64,000 bases of DNA from the NCBI GenBank assembly GCA_022827055.1, contig JAJDTR010000164.1:62001-126000 (forward strand). Direction: 5' to 3'. The position numbers and the translations under genes were made by a program. This document shows positions 9,956-18,266 of this stretch, one piece after another; the first letter of the stretch is position 1, and each line of letters starts with the position of its first letter. The DNA is from Candidatus Poribacteria bacterium. GTDB taxonomy: Bacteria > Poribacteria > WGA-4E > JAJDTR01. The notes beneath the pieces were generated by a model, which saw nothing but the letters and a program-made list of their open reading frames with translations, was not told where the DNA came from and did not search any database.

Positions 9956-11449
9956 TCATTTTAGGCGTTGGGCTAGTTCGTTGCGGGTAACCGGTTGGTC
10001 AAGAGACATGAGATAAATCTGGAGGTTGTCACTGCGATCTGAAACAAAGGCGAGTTTGCGTCCGTCAGGAGAGAACGCAGGTTGCATGGACACACCGACC
10101 CCGTTGGTTAAGCGTCTTTCGTCTGTTCCATCCGCATTCATTATATAGACTTCAATGTCGCCATCGCGCGCCGACACGAAGGCAATTGACTTGCCATCAA
10201 AGGAAACGACAGGACTATAGCAGTCATATTGGTTCGGGTTCAGATGCCTTTCTGCACCGCCGTCTATACTTACGGTGTACAATTGATGAATCTTGTCTCG
10301 GGTAGACACAAACACGACTTGCTGCCCGTCTGGGAAGAAGCATGGGCCGCCATCATCCACTTCGTTGTGTGTAATCCTTTTTGGCTGGATAGTATTGCTA
10401 TCGATATTTTCGAGGCTTAGTCCTCCGATATCTAGCAGGTATAATTCTAGGTTGGCGTCTGTGTTGGATTCATAAACAATGCGGTGTCCATCTGGTGCAA
10501 TACGTGGCGCTCTAACTCCAAAACCTATCGGCAAAACTTCATATGTTTCTTTGCTGTGAATATGTGTGACCTTGAATCCGGAGTATATCCGTGTGGAACC
10601 ACTACTTTGTAAAACTATCTTGACTTCACGTGAGTCTTTCGGTTCGGAGTTATAGAAGAGATAGTTCGGATTACTAAGGAATGCTGGCGAAGTTTCATTA
10701 ATTTCGGTTGTGAAGGTAACTCGTTGATGTATGCGCCCGCGAAGGTCCATCACGTAGATTTCGCCATTGTCCAGACGAAAAGAGGAGAACGCGATTCTCG
10801 TGCCGTCGGGCGAGAAAATTGGAGAGTAATTGTCAGCTTCTCCACTCGTGAGTTGCACAACCTGATATGTGTCGCCAACGACGCCGGCAACCTGACGAAG
10901 TAAGGTTTCATTGGAAGTGCTGCTGACAATCGCGCGAAGTTCGTTCCGAGCATCCTGTCGATTGCCCAATTTCATGTAGATCGTTGCAAGTTTTAGGCGT
11001 GCTTCAGCTTCTGCTTCGGGATGATCAGTGTAAAGATGCTTCGCTCTCTTCAGTTGGAAAACTGCATCTTGAAAGCGTCCCAATCTATCATATGCTTGGC
11101 CAAGCAGGACTCTAGCTTCGGCGTTTCGATTGTCTGCTTCGACAATCTTTTCAAGCAGATTCGCAGCCTCCAATGCCATGTCTGACTGAAGTAATTCTTT
11201 GCTTTGCCGTAGAGAGGTGTCCTCTACGCGCTGACAGCTGAGTGTACCGCTGACGAGAACAAGACAATAAAGAGTTGTAATCTTCCGAGTAAACTGCCAT
11301 GTCATTCGCGCCAGACATGGAACGAAAATCAACACACGACGATGAGAGTGAAAAGAGACAGAGGTGCATTCCGAACTTTCATCGTCGTTGATTTCGGGTC
11401 CGCAATGCGCATTCGAAAGACTCTCCTCGTTGTGTTTCCGAACCGGCAT
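9956..11449 (-). CDS. TPR protein with C-terminal TolB-like (PD40/WD40-like) beta-propeller
   Basis: 497 residues from ATG at 11449, which follows GAGGGA with a 7-nt gap. The frame is open to 11479, and an ATG at 11305 lies just before the hydrophobic segment. After about 48 polar residues comes one hydrophobic stretch (TLYCLVLVSGTLSC, possibly a signal anchor or poor lipobox). Three or so TPR units follow (ARVLLGQAYDRLGRFQDAV), then six propeller blades with SPDGTRIAFSS, APDGHRIVYES, SPDGRKLAFVSD and similar motifs each followed by Y-x-M/L-D/N-x-xG. It is probably a periplasmic or membrane-attached scaffold. TolB itself lacks TPRs, and no tol/pal genes are adjacent. Confidence 0.8.
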   Translation of the reverse strand: MPVRKHNEESLSNAHCGPEINDDESSECTSVSFHSHRRVLIFVPCLARMTWQFTRKITTLYCLVLVSGTLSCQRVEDTSLRQSKELLQSDMALEAANLLEKIVEADNRNAEARVLLGQAYDRLGRFQDAVFQLKRAKHLYTDHPEAEAEARLKLATIYMKLGNRQDARNELRAIVSSTSNETLLRQVAGVVGDTYQVVQLTSGEADNYSPIFSPDGTRIAFSSFRLDNGEIYVMDLRGRIHQRVTFTTEINETSPAFLSNPNYLFYNSEPKDSREVKIVLQSSGSTRIYSGFKVTHIHSKETYEVLPIGFGVRAPRIAPDGHRIVYESNTDANLELYLLDIGGLSLENIDSNTIQPKRITHNEVDDGGPCFFPDGQQVVFVSTRDKIHQLYTVSIDGGAERHLNPNQYDCYSPVVSFDGKSIAFVSARDGDIEVYIMNADGTDERRLTNGVGVSMQPAFSPDGRKLAFVSDRSDNLQIYLMSLDQPVTRNELAQRLK

Positions 11450-11496
11450 TTTTGTTTCCCTCACGCACTGTAGTTTCATCCGCTCTAGACATCGGT

Positions 11497-12003
11497 TTAT
11501 TTTCCTGTTTTTTCAACTTCCTCCCGCTCCTTCACCTCCCTCATCCGCTTTCTGAATGCTCGTTTGTTGAAGCCTCTTTCGCCGCGCCAACCGTCAAAAA
11601 TGGCGTATAGCCAGAAAATGATTCCTTGGACAAGACCGCTTATCTTCAGCTTCCATGTAGGGCGGTACATCAACTTCTTGCCATTCTCGAACGTCCATAG
11701 ATGGTATCCCGGTGTCTCTTCTATTTCTGCCATCACATCTGGAGAGTCCAATGACTGGACTGTGCTCGTGTCGTCAGAACGTCGTTCCTCCCACCAGTCA
11801 GTAAAGTCATCAAAACTGGCAAGGTCATCCCAACTTTCAACTGGCAACGAGTTGAGATAGATTAAAATTCCACCTAGGGCAACACCAAAAAACAGAATAA
11901 GGCCTCTCAGCCGCCTGCGCAGGTAAATCTGTCCAAGACCAGGAAGAATCAATGACAAAAGCATAGCAACGTAGGACGGTTTTCCGCTTCCTACTTTTAC
12001 CAT
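11497..12003 (-). CDS. Small membrane protein, DUF5683/TM2-like
   Basis: 168 residues from ATG at 12003, which has AAGAGG six nt upstream. A TTG at 12021 overlapping the previous stop is the alternative. Near the start, LLSLILPGLGQIYLRR resembles the PGxGQxY signature of TM2/DUF5683 proteins. A second helix follows, then an acidic soluble loop of about 60 residues (WDDLASFDDFTDWWEERRSD), a third hydrophobic segment (GLVQGIIFWLYAIFDGW) and a very basic tail. It is in the same operon as the SMR-like protein and the TPR-propeller protein. The function is unknown. Confidence 0.7.
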   Translation of the reverse strand: MVKVGSGKPSYVAMLLSLILPGLGQIYLRRRLRGLILFFGVALGGILIYLNSLPVESWDDLASFDDFTDWWEERRSDDTSTVQSLDSPDVMAEIEETPGYHLWTFENGKKLMYRPTWKLKISGLVQGIIFWLYAIFDGWRGERGFNKRAFRKRMREVKEREEVEKTGK

Positions 12004-12017
12004 CTTGAACCTCTTGA

Positions 12018-12401
12018 TCAATCGCTAGCGCTTGCGACGAGATAAACCCCGATACAAATCACCATCGCGCCCAGAACTCTGACTCTTGGAACCGATTCTT
12101 TGAATAATATCCATGAAAAGAGTATTGACATAACATAGCCGAGACTGATTATAGGGTAAGCGACACTTAACTTAACCCTCGAAAGAATAACGAGCCAAAT
12201 CATCGTTGTAAAACCATAAGTCGCGATGCCGCCAATAACGAACGGGTTCATGAATGCTTGCATGAGTTTGTGCATTACTCGACTCATCCCCTCCACGCGA
12301 CCAACTTGGAGCATCCCGTGCTTGAGCAAAAGTTGCCCTGTTACGGTAATCAACACGTTACAGAATAACAGCAGGAAATCCTTGAGTGTGATGTCTTTCA
12401 T
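12018..12401 (-). CDS. Four-helix EamA/SMR-type small transporter (ArnE/F-like)
   Basis: 127 residues from ATG at 12401 with AAAGG eight nt upstream; a GTG at 12410 is inside that ribosome site. Four hydrophobic helices are present, with GQLLLKHGM in helix 1 (the position of the SMR glutamate is occupied by Gln), VKLSVAYPIISLGYVMSIL in helix 3, and FKESV-RVLG before helix 4. This is the layout of half-size EamA proteins such as ArnE/ArnF, which flip lipid-linked sugars and usually work as dimers. It is first in the 12.4-9.4 kb operon. Its stop overlaps the alternative start of the next gene. Confidence 0.75.
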   Translation of the reverse strand: MKDITLKDFLLLFCNVLITVTGQLLLKHGMLQVGRVEGMSRVMHKLMQAFMNPFVIGGIATYGFTTMIWLVILSRVKLSVAYPIISLGYVMSILFSWILFKESVPRVRVLGAMVICIGVYLVASASD

Positions 12402-13113
12402 ATGAAGCACCTTTCTCCTATTTCGAATATACTATATCACACCTATTATCTCTTTCACAATACCCAATACTTCTCTGATAGGAATCGCTTTTGGTTGTTC
12501 AGAAGAGAATCGACAAGAAGAAACAGGCAATTGGCACGCTATGCGATGATTAGCTGGTTTAAGAGTTGGCAGTTACGCCGCACTCGCAAGACTCGATATA
12601 TTCTGCACCAGTTATCGAATAATGGCAAATTATTCCTCCGCATCATTCTCACGGGATTCAAGATTCCTCCGGTTGGAAGCACACCCACGCTTCTGTCGAA
12701 GCGTAACTCGTCCATAGTCGCCACAATATCATTTGGGATGGGGCGGGCTAGATCATTTTTGATTCGTCGGTTGGGACGCCGTCAAACGGTAATAAAATCT
12801 TACAATGTTGTTGCTCAAATGTTACTACTGTCGTAGGAACGCTGCACTCTCCGCAAATTGGCGGCAACTGTTGTGGCTCATATTCATCATAGTAGCGTCT
12901 GTGAGCAGTTGGTCTGCGTTTTGCATAATACCAGCCTGACCTTTGGCGCAACTCCGAATACTCTATTGCATTACAAATGCTAGCTTCAATTGGCTTATTA
13001 AATCTTAAAATGATATACTATGATGTCGGTTCACACTGACACATATCTATGACTCGTCGCTGTATTGGTTGTCAAATTCACAATCGGTGGTGCTTGGAAA
13101 GTCCAAACGTTGA
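12402..13113. other. Divergent intergenic region, no supported gene
   Basis: 712 nt between the SMR-like gene (minus) and the lipoprotein gene (plus). A plus frame at 12402-12836 and a minus frame at 12748-12951 are open. The latter encodes 67 residues with ICGECSVP and DEYEPQQLPP and could be a tiny protein, but it has only a TTG start and no family match. The only regulatory element seen is the promoter at 12990-13019. Confidence 0.45.
12990..13019 (+). promoter_or_regulatory. Probable sigma-70 promoter of the lipoprotein/OMP pair
   Basis: TTGGCT (12990-12995), 18-nt A/T-rich spacer, TATACT (13014-13019). It predicts a start near 13026 and a leader of about 100 nt. Confidence 0.55.
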
Positions 13114-13128
13114 ATGAGGGATATAATC

Positions 13129-13734
13129 ATGATTAACAAATTGACCTTCACGACTGCGCTGTTGGTAGCGCCCATTCTGCTTGTTGGGTGTTTTACACAG
13201 CTCGGCTACGATACCGCGCCGCGAATGGCCCCCCGAGGGACAAATCAAATCGATAAATCAGAAACATTGAATAAACATGAAGATATTGAGGATTATCAGG
13301 CTAGTGTAGAGGATGGCTCGGAAACAGAAGAAGACGGGGGATATTACGGACGGCGCAAGCGAAATTACGATCGCCACATTCCGTATTATGACGGATACCA
13401 TTTATCGGAACCTTACCCATATTATTATGGTTATTATTCACCATATTACTCCTACTATCCCTACTACTCTTACTACCCCTACTACCGAAGCTATGGGTAC
13501 TGGAATTCTTATAGGTATGGTCGGAAACACCATCGCCGTTACACACCCCGCTACTATAAAAATCGAGACTTTCATCATGGCAAGGGACGCACACGAAGTC
13601 ATCGAGGTGTCGGGAATCGTCGTTCATCTTCCGATAGACCAAGCCCGAAAATGGACAGAGAATCAGACCGAACTACTCCAAAAGAGGGTACTTTTAGACG
13701 CAGGGAATCAAGACGATATCAAAGGAGGCGCTAA
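13129..13734 (+). CDS. Tyrosine-rich, basic-tailed lipoprotein
   Basis: 201 residues from ATG at 13129, eight nt after GAGGG; an ATG at 13114 upstream lacks such a site. MINKLTFTTALLVAPILLVGC is a lipoprotein signal with lipobox LVGC, so the mature protein should be lipid-anchored. An acidic linker (EDIEDYQASVEDGSETEED) is followed by a segment dominated by Tyr (YYYGYYSPYYSYYPYYSY) and then a tail rich in Arg, His and Ser. No domain family is recognised. The stop TAA overlaps the ATG of the outer-membrane protein gene (TAATG) and AAAGGAGG lies inside its last codons, so the two products are probably made in step. A role on the cell surface or in binding polyanions is a guess. Confidence 0.8.
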   Translation: MINKLTFTTALLVAPILLVGCFTQLGYDTAPRMAPRGTNQIDKSETLNKHEDIEDYQASVEDGSETEEDGGYYGRRKRNYDRHIPYYDGYHLSEPYPYYYGYYSPYYSYYPYYSYYPYYRSYGYWNSYRYGRKHHRRYTPRYYKNRDFHHGKGRTRSHRGVGNRRSSSDRPSPKMDRESDRTTPKEGTFRRRESRRYQRRR

Positions 13735-15062
13735 TGTTAAAGATGAGAAGATTGGATTATATCATCCCAACACGTGTAGATTGGAAAAGCATCTACATCT
13801 TATTCTTAATTCTGTCCATCACAACATTTTCTTTGACCCTTCCTAGCCGTGCTCAAGTAGAGGAGATTGCAATTGGCAACACTTTCGGCGTCGGCGCAAG
13901 GACGATGGGGATGGGAGGCACCTTCCTCGGCATTGCAGACGACTCGACCGCGCTTTATTGGAATCCCGCGGGCTTAGCCCAAATTCGAAAATTCGAGTTG
14001 TATGGCAGCTTGTCACACCACGACATTAACTCTGAAACCCAATTTGCTGGTTCAAGTGCGACAGATGCCAGCCGGTCAAAGACTCGGCCCAGTTCCGTGG
14101 GGATAGTCTATCCCCTAGATGCAAGGCGAGGCGGTTTCGCTATCGGGTTAGGGTATAACCGTGCACAGAACTTCGACTCGCGAATTGCCATTCAGGGAAT
14201 AGATCCCACGGACGACCTGACTTTCGGCGGCCTTGACGTAGATGAAATTAACAGTGATCGTGGCGGTATTGGAATTTGGAGTTTCGGTGCGGGAGTTTTC
14301 ATTTCACAGAATATCATTCTCGGTGCCTCAATGGACTTTTGGCACGGATCATATGTTAACGAGTTAGATAGCATAGCAACCGACGTGAATGACATTGACA
14401 CTGAATTAGCCGGCTTCGCATTTCATGATACCATTGACCGCGAATATTTCGGCGTTGGCGGCAGAATCGGGATGCTTGCCTATATCACCGAGAATGTGAG
14501 TCTCGGTTTCACTGCTGTTGCTCCAATGGACATTGAAGTGGATGAAGTTTGGCGAGAGGAAACCGACGTGATCTTTGATGATGGTGAATCGGAAACGGAG
14601 TCCGACCAAGATTCAATTCTCTTCGATATTGAACGACCTTTTGAACTCGGCGCGGGAATTGCCGTGAAACTTCTACAGGAGTCGCTGACACTAGCTAGTG
14701 ACGTTCAATTCACCGATTGGACACAGACACAATATAGCACACCGCCATCCGAAGATGCGTCTAGAGACAACTTTGAGCGCTTCTATGATATGACGGTTCA
14801 GGTGCGCGTTGGCGCAGAGTACGAATTTAAGAAAATTGATGCTTATACTCGTGTAGGTTACGTGTATGATCCTATCCCATTTAACGCAAAAGAAATTGGA
14901 AACAATCGAAATTTCTTGACGTTCGGCGTAGGCAAAGTTTTCGATGAGGTTGTAAAATTCGATATTGCGTACATGCGTGGTTCGTGGGAACAATCGGTTG
15001 AATCCCTCACCACCACTCAGACATCAAACCGCCTATTTGTATCGGCAGCGTATCGATACTGA
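13734..15062 (+). CDS. FadL/OmpP1-like outer-membrane beta-barrel (PorV/UPF0164 type)
   Basis: 442 residues. An N-terminal hydrophobic export segment ends near LPSRAQ (about residue 41). The mature start carries GVGARTMGMGGTFLGIADD and ALYWNPAGLAQ, the signature shared by FadL/OmpP1/TodX and PorV-type barrels. Alternating strands follow, to a C-terminal aromatic residue (SAAYRY), typical of outer-membrane barrels. It could move hydrophobic compounds or act as an export-system component. It is coupled to the tyrosine-rich lipoprotein by a one-base stop/start overlap. Confidence 0.85.
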   Translation: MLKMRRLDYIIPTRVDWKSIYILFLILSITTFSLTLPSRAQVEEIAIGNTFGVGARTMGMGGTFLGIADDSTALYWNPAGLAQIRKFELYGSLSHHDINSETQFAGSSATDASRSKTRPSSVGIVYPLDARRGGFAIGLGYNRAQNFDSRIAIQGIDPTDDLTFGGLDVDEINSDRGGIGIWSFGAGVFISQNIILGASMDFWHGSYVNELDSIATDVNDIDTELAGFAFHDTIDREYFGVGGRIGMLAYITENVSLGFTAVAPMDIEVDEVWREETDVIFDDGESETESDQDSILFDIERPFELGAGIAVKLLQESLTLASDVQFTDWTQTQYSTPPSEDASRDNFERFYDMTVQVRVGAEYEFKKIDAYTRVGYVYDPIPFNAKEIGNNRNFLTFGVGKVFDEVVKFDIAYMRGSWEQSVESLTTTQTSNRLFVSAAYRY

Positions 15063-15123
15063 GATACGGTCTCCCTAGACAACTATATGTAAAAGGCACT
15101 CACTCGTGCTGCATATCCGGAGC

Positions 15124-15160
15124 AAAAAAAAGGCGTTGACTGATACCGTCAATCAACGCC
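15124..15160 (-). terminator. Intrinsic terminator of the ribosomal superoperon
   Basis: On the minus strand GGCGTTGA pairs with TCAACGCC, followed directly by eight T residues (A-run at 15124-15131 on plus). It lies 40 nt after rplQ. Confidence 0.88.
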
Positions 15161-15199
15161 GGAGAAGTTTAATAGAAAGCCAAAACTGAGTTTAAGTCA

Positions 15200-15583
15200 T
15201 TATACCAATTGAATATAAGCCATCTGAGCTCCATCTCCACGCCTTAACTCGCCCCGAATTATCCGGGTGTACCCACCATTTCGATCCTGATAACGCGGGC
15301 CTATATCATCGAATAGTTTTTGCAATATCGCATGTTTTCCTTGGCCATCTCCCTCGTGTAGGTTCGCCCCAATAATCATTCTGGCTGCTTGGCGGCGCGC
15401 ATGCAGATCCCCACGCTTAGCCAACGTGATTAGTCGTTCCGCAATTCGCCTCAATTCCTTGGATTTAGCCAACGTCGTGCGAATCTGTTCGTGTTCAAAC
15501 AACGCCGTAGCCTGATTTCGGAATAATGCTCTACGATGGCTGGTTGTTCGACCAAGTTTTCTTCCACTTTTTCTATGTCGCAT
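15200..15583 (-). CDS. rplQ: 50S ribosomal protein L17
   Basis: 127 residues, within the usual range for L17 (about 115-130). It opens with [17 protein letters not shown], the diagnostic N-terminus, and carries the later LxxxI-RY-xRxGGYTRI segment. L17 sits near the peptide exit tunnel. The gene ends the superoperon directly after rpoA, the normal bacterial order, and is followed by the terminator at 15124-15160. GGGGAA precedes the ATG. Confidence 0.97.
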   Translation of the reverse strand: MRHRKSGRKLGRTTSHRRALFRNQATALFEHEQIRTTLAKSKELRRIAERLITLAKRGDLHARRQAARMIIGANLHEGDGQGKHAILQKLFDDIGPRYQDRNGGYTRIIRGELRRGDGAQMAYIQLV

Positions 15584-15609
15584 GATTCCCCGGTCTTCCT
15601 TCCGTTCTG

Positions 15610-16569
15610 TTAATCTTCCTCATCATCAAGCTCCATTCCGAGGGAAAGTCCCATATTAGCCAGAAAATCCTTAATCTCGTTCAAAGATTTTCGCCCGAAA
15701 TTACGAAACTTCAACATATCTTGTTCGGTCTTTACGACGAGATCCCGGATTGTCGTGATTTCTGCAGCTTCTAAACAATTTGACGAACGTACGGAAAGCT
15801 CAAGTTCGGCGACGGGTTTTGACAGGTACTTCTCGCGCTGCACTTTTTCCTCGTCAATCTCCTGTACCGGCTCAACATAGGTTTCATCGAAATCACTAAA
15901 CAGCCGTAGTTGATCCAGCAAGATATCCGCGGCTTGCGTGACAGCATCTTTTGCTGTAATGCTAGCGTCGGTTGAGACTTCCAAAATCAAGCGGTCAAAG
16001 TTTGTCATGGGCCCAACCCGCGTCTCTTCAACTCGGAAATTGACACGTTTCACCGGCGAAAATTTTGCGTCAAGCGCAATCACTCCAATTGGCTGGTTCC
16101 CATCGGTGTGTTCTTCGGCATGTGTATAACCGCGTCCGCGACACACATGCAATTCCATGTTCAGTCCATCACATTTGTCTAATGTTGCAATGTATTGGTC
16201 GGGGTTAATGACCTCCGCTAGACTATTGGGCTGAATATCAGCGGCTGTGATCCTCCCGGATCCATTAGCTGATAGACGTAAGGTTATCGCTTCATCTGTG
16301 TGGACGAGGAATCGAATCTCTTTGAGATTGAGGAGAATTTGAATGACATCCTCCGTGACACCATCAATCGTCGAATATTCGTGTTTTGCTCCCTCAATGG
16401 CAACAGAAACAATGGCTGCCCCTTCGATTGACGAAAGCAGAACGCGTCGCAGTGAATTACCGAGGGTAATTCCAAATCCGCGCGCAAGTGGCTCGGCAAT
16501 AAACTTGCCATAGTCCGGTCTCAGGCTTTCCAAGTCTGCCACAAGACGCTCTGGCTTCCTGATGTCCAT
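15610..16569 (-). CDS. rpoA: DNA-directed RNA polymerase subunit alpha
   Basis: 319 residues. The N-terminal assembly domain has [21 protein letters not shown], and the C-terminal domain has [34 protein letters not shown] and [13 protein letters not shown], the helix-hairpin-helix that contacts UP elements and activators. The linker is acidic ([13 protein letters not shown]). ATG is preceded by GGAAGGA. It follows rpsD by 28 nt, as expected for an alpha operon. Confidence 0.97.
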   Translation of the reverse strand: MDIRKPERLVADLESLRPDYGKFIAEPLARGFGITLGNSLRRVLLSSIEGAAIVSVAIEGAKHEYSTIDGVTEDVIQILLNLKEIRFLVHTDEAITLRLSANGSGRITAADIQPNSLAEVINPDQYIATLDKCDGLNMELHVCRGRGYTHAEEHTDGNQPIGVIALDAKFSPVKRVNFRVEETRVGPMTNFDRLILEVSTDASITAKDAVTQAADILLDQLRLFSDFDETYVEPVQEIDEEKVQREKYLSKPVAELELSVRSSNCLEAAEITTIRDLVVKTEQDMLKFRNFGRKSLNEIKDFLANMGLSLGMELDDEED

Positions 16570-16597
16570 TTATGTTGTCCTTCCACGTAGGTATATG

Positions 16598-17227
16598 TTA
16601 TTTGGAGTAAAGTTCAATTATTAACTGAGTTTGGACGTTGGCGGCAACCTGGGTTGCATCTGGGTAACCTTGAATAATACCCGTCCGTTTGTCAGCGTCC
16701 AGTTCTAACCACTCAGGCGTGCCTGTCTGTTGTGCGTATTCTATTGCTTCTTGGAGTACACCTGCCTTGAGGCTTTTCTCTCGGACCTGAATCTTGTCAC
16801 CAACGGTCACCAAATAGGAAGGAATGTTGACCAATTCGCCGTTAACTAGAAAATGGTTATGCTTAACGAGTTGCCTCGCTTGTCGTCGTGAACTTGCAAA
16901 ACCAAAGCGATAAACCACGTTATCCAACCGCCGTTCCAGAAGGATTATCAATGTTTCTCCGGTTATTCCCTTCTGGTGTTCGGCTTTATTGTAATAGTTG
17001 TGAAACTGCTTCTCTAAGGTGCCATAGATTCGCTTGGCTTTTTGTTTCGCACGCAACTGCAGCCGGTAAGCATCTTTTCCGCGAATCGGCCTTTGGCCAT
17101 GCTCTCCCGGAGGATAACCGCGGCGCTCAAATGAACACTTTGGTGTATTGCAGCGTCGCCCTTTTAGGAAGAGTTTTTCGCCTTCCCTACGGCATAATTT
17201 ACAAACGGGACCTAAATATCTGCTCAT
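16598..17227 (-). CDS. rpsD: 30S ribosomal protein S4
   Basis: 209 residues. The N-terminus has four Cys (C9, C12, C26, C31 in GPVCKLCRREG and RRCNTPKC), the zinc-binding form of S4. The S4 RNA-binding domain is present (RLDNVVYRFGFASSRRQARQLVKHNHF). S4 starts 30S assembly and in enterobacteria represses the alpha operon, although no S4 target was identified here. ATG follows AAGGAG. Confidence 0.97.
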   Translation of the reverse strand: MSRYLGPVCKLCRREGEKLFLKGRRCNTPKCSFERRGYPPGEHGQRPIRGKDAYRLQLRAKQKAKRIYGTLEKQFHNYYNKAEHQKGITGETLIILLERRLDNVVYRFGFASSRRQARQLVKHNHFLVNGELVNIPSYLVTVGDKIQVREKSLKAGVLQEAIEYAQQTGTPEWLELDADKRTGIIQGYPDATQVAANVQTQLIIELYSK

Positions 17228-17254
17228 TTTCTCCTTCGCGATTCATAATCGAGG

Positions 17255-17638
17255 TTAAACACGGCGTCGCTTTGGAGGACGACAACCATTGTGAGGTATT
17301 GGGGTCACATCTTTCATTAGCGTAACTTCAAGCCCCGCTGCTGAAAGCGCACGGATCGCAGATTCTCTTCCAGATCCCGGTCCTTTAACCCGCACCTCAA
17401 CACGCCTCATTCCCTGCTCCATAGCCTTCTTTGCACATGCTTCTGCGGTCTGCTGTGCAGCAAACGGAGTACTTTTTCGGGAACCCGGGAAACTCATTCC
17501 GGCGCTTGCCCATGCAACTGTATTGCCCGAGGGATCCGTGATGGTAACAATTGTATTGTTAAATGTAGCCTGGATGTGAGCGATGCCTTCCGGTACATTC
17601 TTTCTTTCTCTTCGTTTTGCTCGATTTGGAGAACGCAA
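17255..17638 (-). CDS. rpsK: 30S ribosomal protein S11
   Basis: 127 residues from a TTG at 17638, which sits 7 nt after AAAGGAG. The frame also allows a TTG at 17644, but that is too close to the ribosome site. The core has [18 protein letters not shown], the Gly-Arg rich RNA-binding tail segment and [14 protein letters not shown] at the C-terminus. S11 lies in the 30S platform near the mRNA exit. Confidence 0.96.
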   Translation of the reverse strand: MRSPNRAKRRERKNVPEGIAHIQATFNNTIVTITDPSGNTVAWASAGMSFPGSRKSTPFAAQQTAEACAKKAMEQGMRRVEVRVKGPGSGRESAIRALSAAGLEVTLMKDVTPIPHNGCRPPKRRRV

Positions 17639-17674
17639 AAACAAACTCCTTTCACGTTGAAGAATAAACCAGTA

Positions 17675-18070
17675 TCAACCACCTTTGCGAGCCGCTTCCT
17701 TGGATTTTCTACCCACAGAGATAGTTCTAGCTTTTCCTTTGCGTGTTCGTGCATTAGTGCTTGTTCGCTGACCGCGCACGGGTAGCTGACGGCGATGGCG
17801 CAATCCACGATAACTATTAATATCCATCAACCTCTTGATGTTTTGATCTACTTCTCGTCGCAGGTCGCCCTCAACCTTGTACTCTTGAGTAATTGTGGTT
17901 CTTAATTGACTGATTTCATCTTCAGCCAAACTTTCTACTTTTTTTGCTGGATCAATGTTCAAATCATGCACTAATTTCGATGCGTTGTGGCGACCAATCC
18001 CATATATGTAAGTAAGAGCGATGTCGACCCGTTTATTTCGGGGCAAATCAACCCCTGCAATCCTTGCCAT
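17675..18070 (-). CDS. rpsM: 30S ribosomal protein S13
   Basis: 131 residues. [22 protein letters not shown] and GIG are the typical start, and [23 protein letters not shown] the conserved basic C-terminal region that contacts the head of 16S rRNA and the P-site tRNA. ATG follows AAAGGAG. It stands 45 nt after rpmJ. Confidence 0.97.
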   Translation of the reverse strand: MARIAGVDLPRNKRVDIALTYIYGIGRHNASKLVHDLNIDPAKKVESLAEDEISQLRTTITQEYKVEGDLRREVDQNIKRLMDINSYRGLRHRRQLPVRGQRTSTNARTRKGKARTISVGRKSKEAARKGG

Positions 18071-18115
18071 GACCTTTCTCCTTTGAACTCACCATTGATA
18101 GTGTATTGGCTTCGG

Positions 18116-18232
18116 TCATCCTTGTCTTTGCTTGTGTTTCGGGTTCGAAGGGCAAATAACGCGAATGACGCCTTTTCTCTTTATGACTTTACACTGGTTA
18201 CACATTTTTTTAACAGAGGCTTTGACTTTCAT
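18116..18232 (-). CDS. rpmJ: 50S ribosomal protein L36
   Basis: 38 residues, translated by hand: [20 protein letters not shown] followed by [18 protein letters not shown]. The zinc ligands Cys11, Cys14, Cys27 and His33 are intact (C+ form). The ATG follows GGGAGAAGGA. It sits directly between secY and rpsM; the infA gene that often precedes rpmJ is not here. Confidence 0.96.
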   Translation of the reverse strand: MKVKASVKKMCNQCKVIKRKGVIRVICPSNPKHKQRQG

Positions 18233-18266
18233 CGGCTTCCTTCTCCCTCTAAACAGTTACAGCACA

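Noticed and set aside
12402-12836. 144-codon plus-strand frame
   Set aside because: Composition is erratic and Arg/Ser-rich, no start site is credible and it begins inside the ribosome site of the divergent SMR-like gene.
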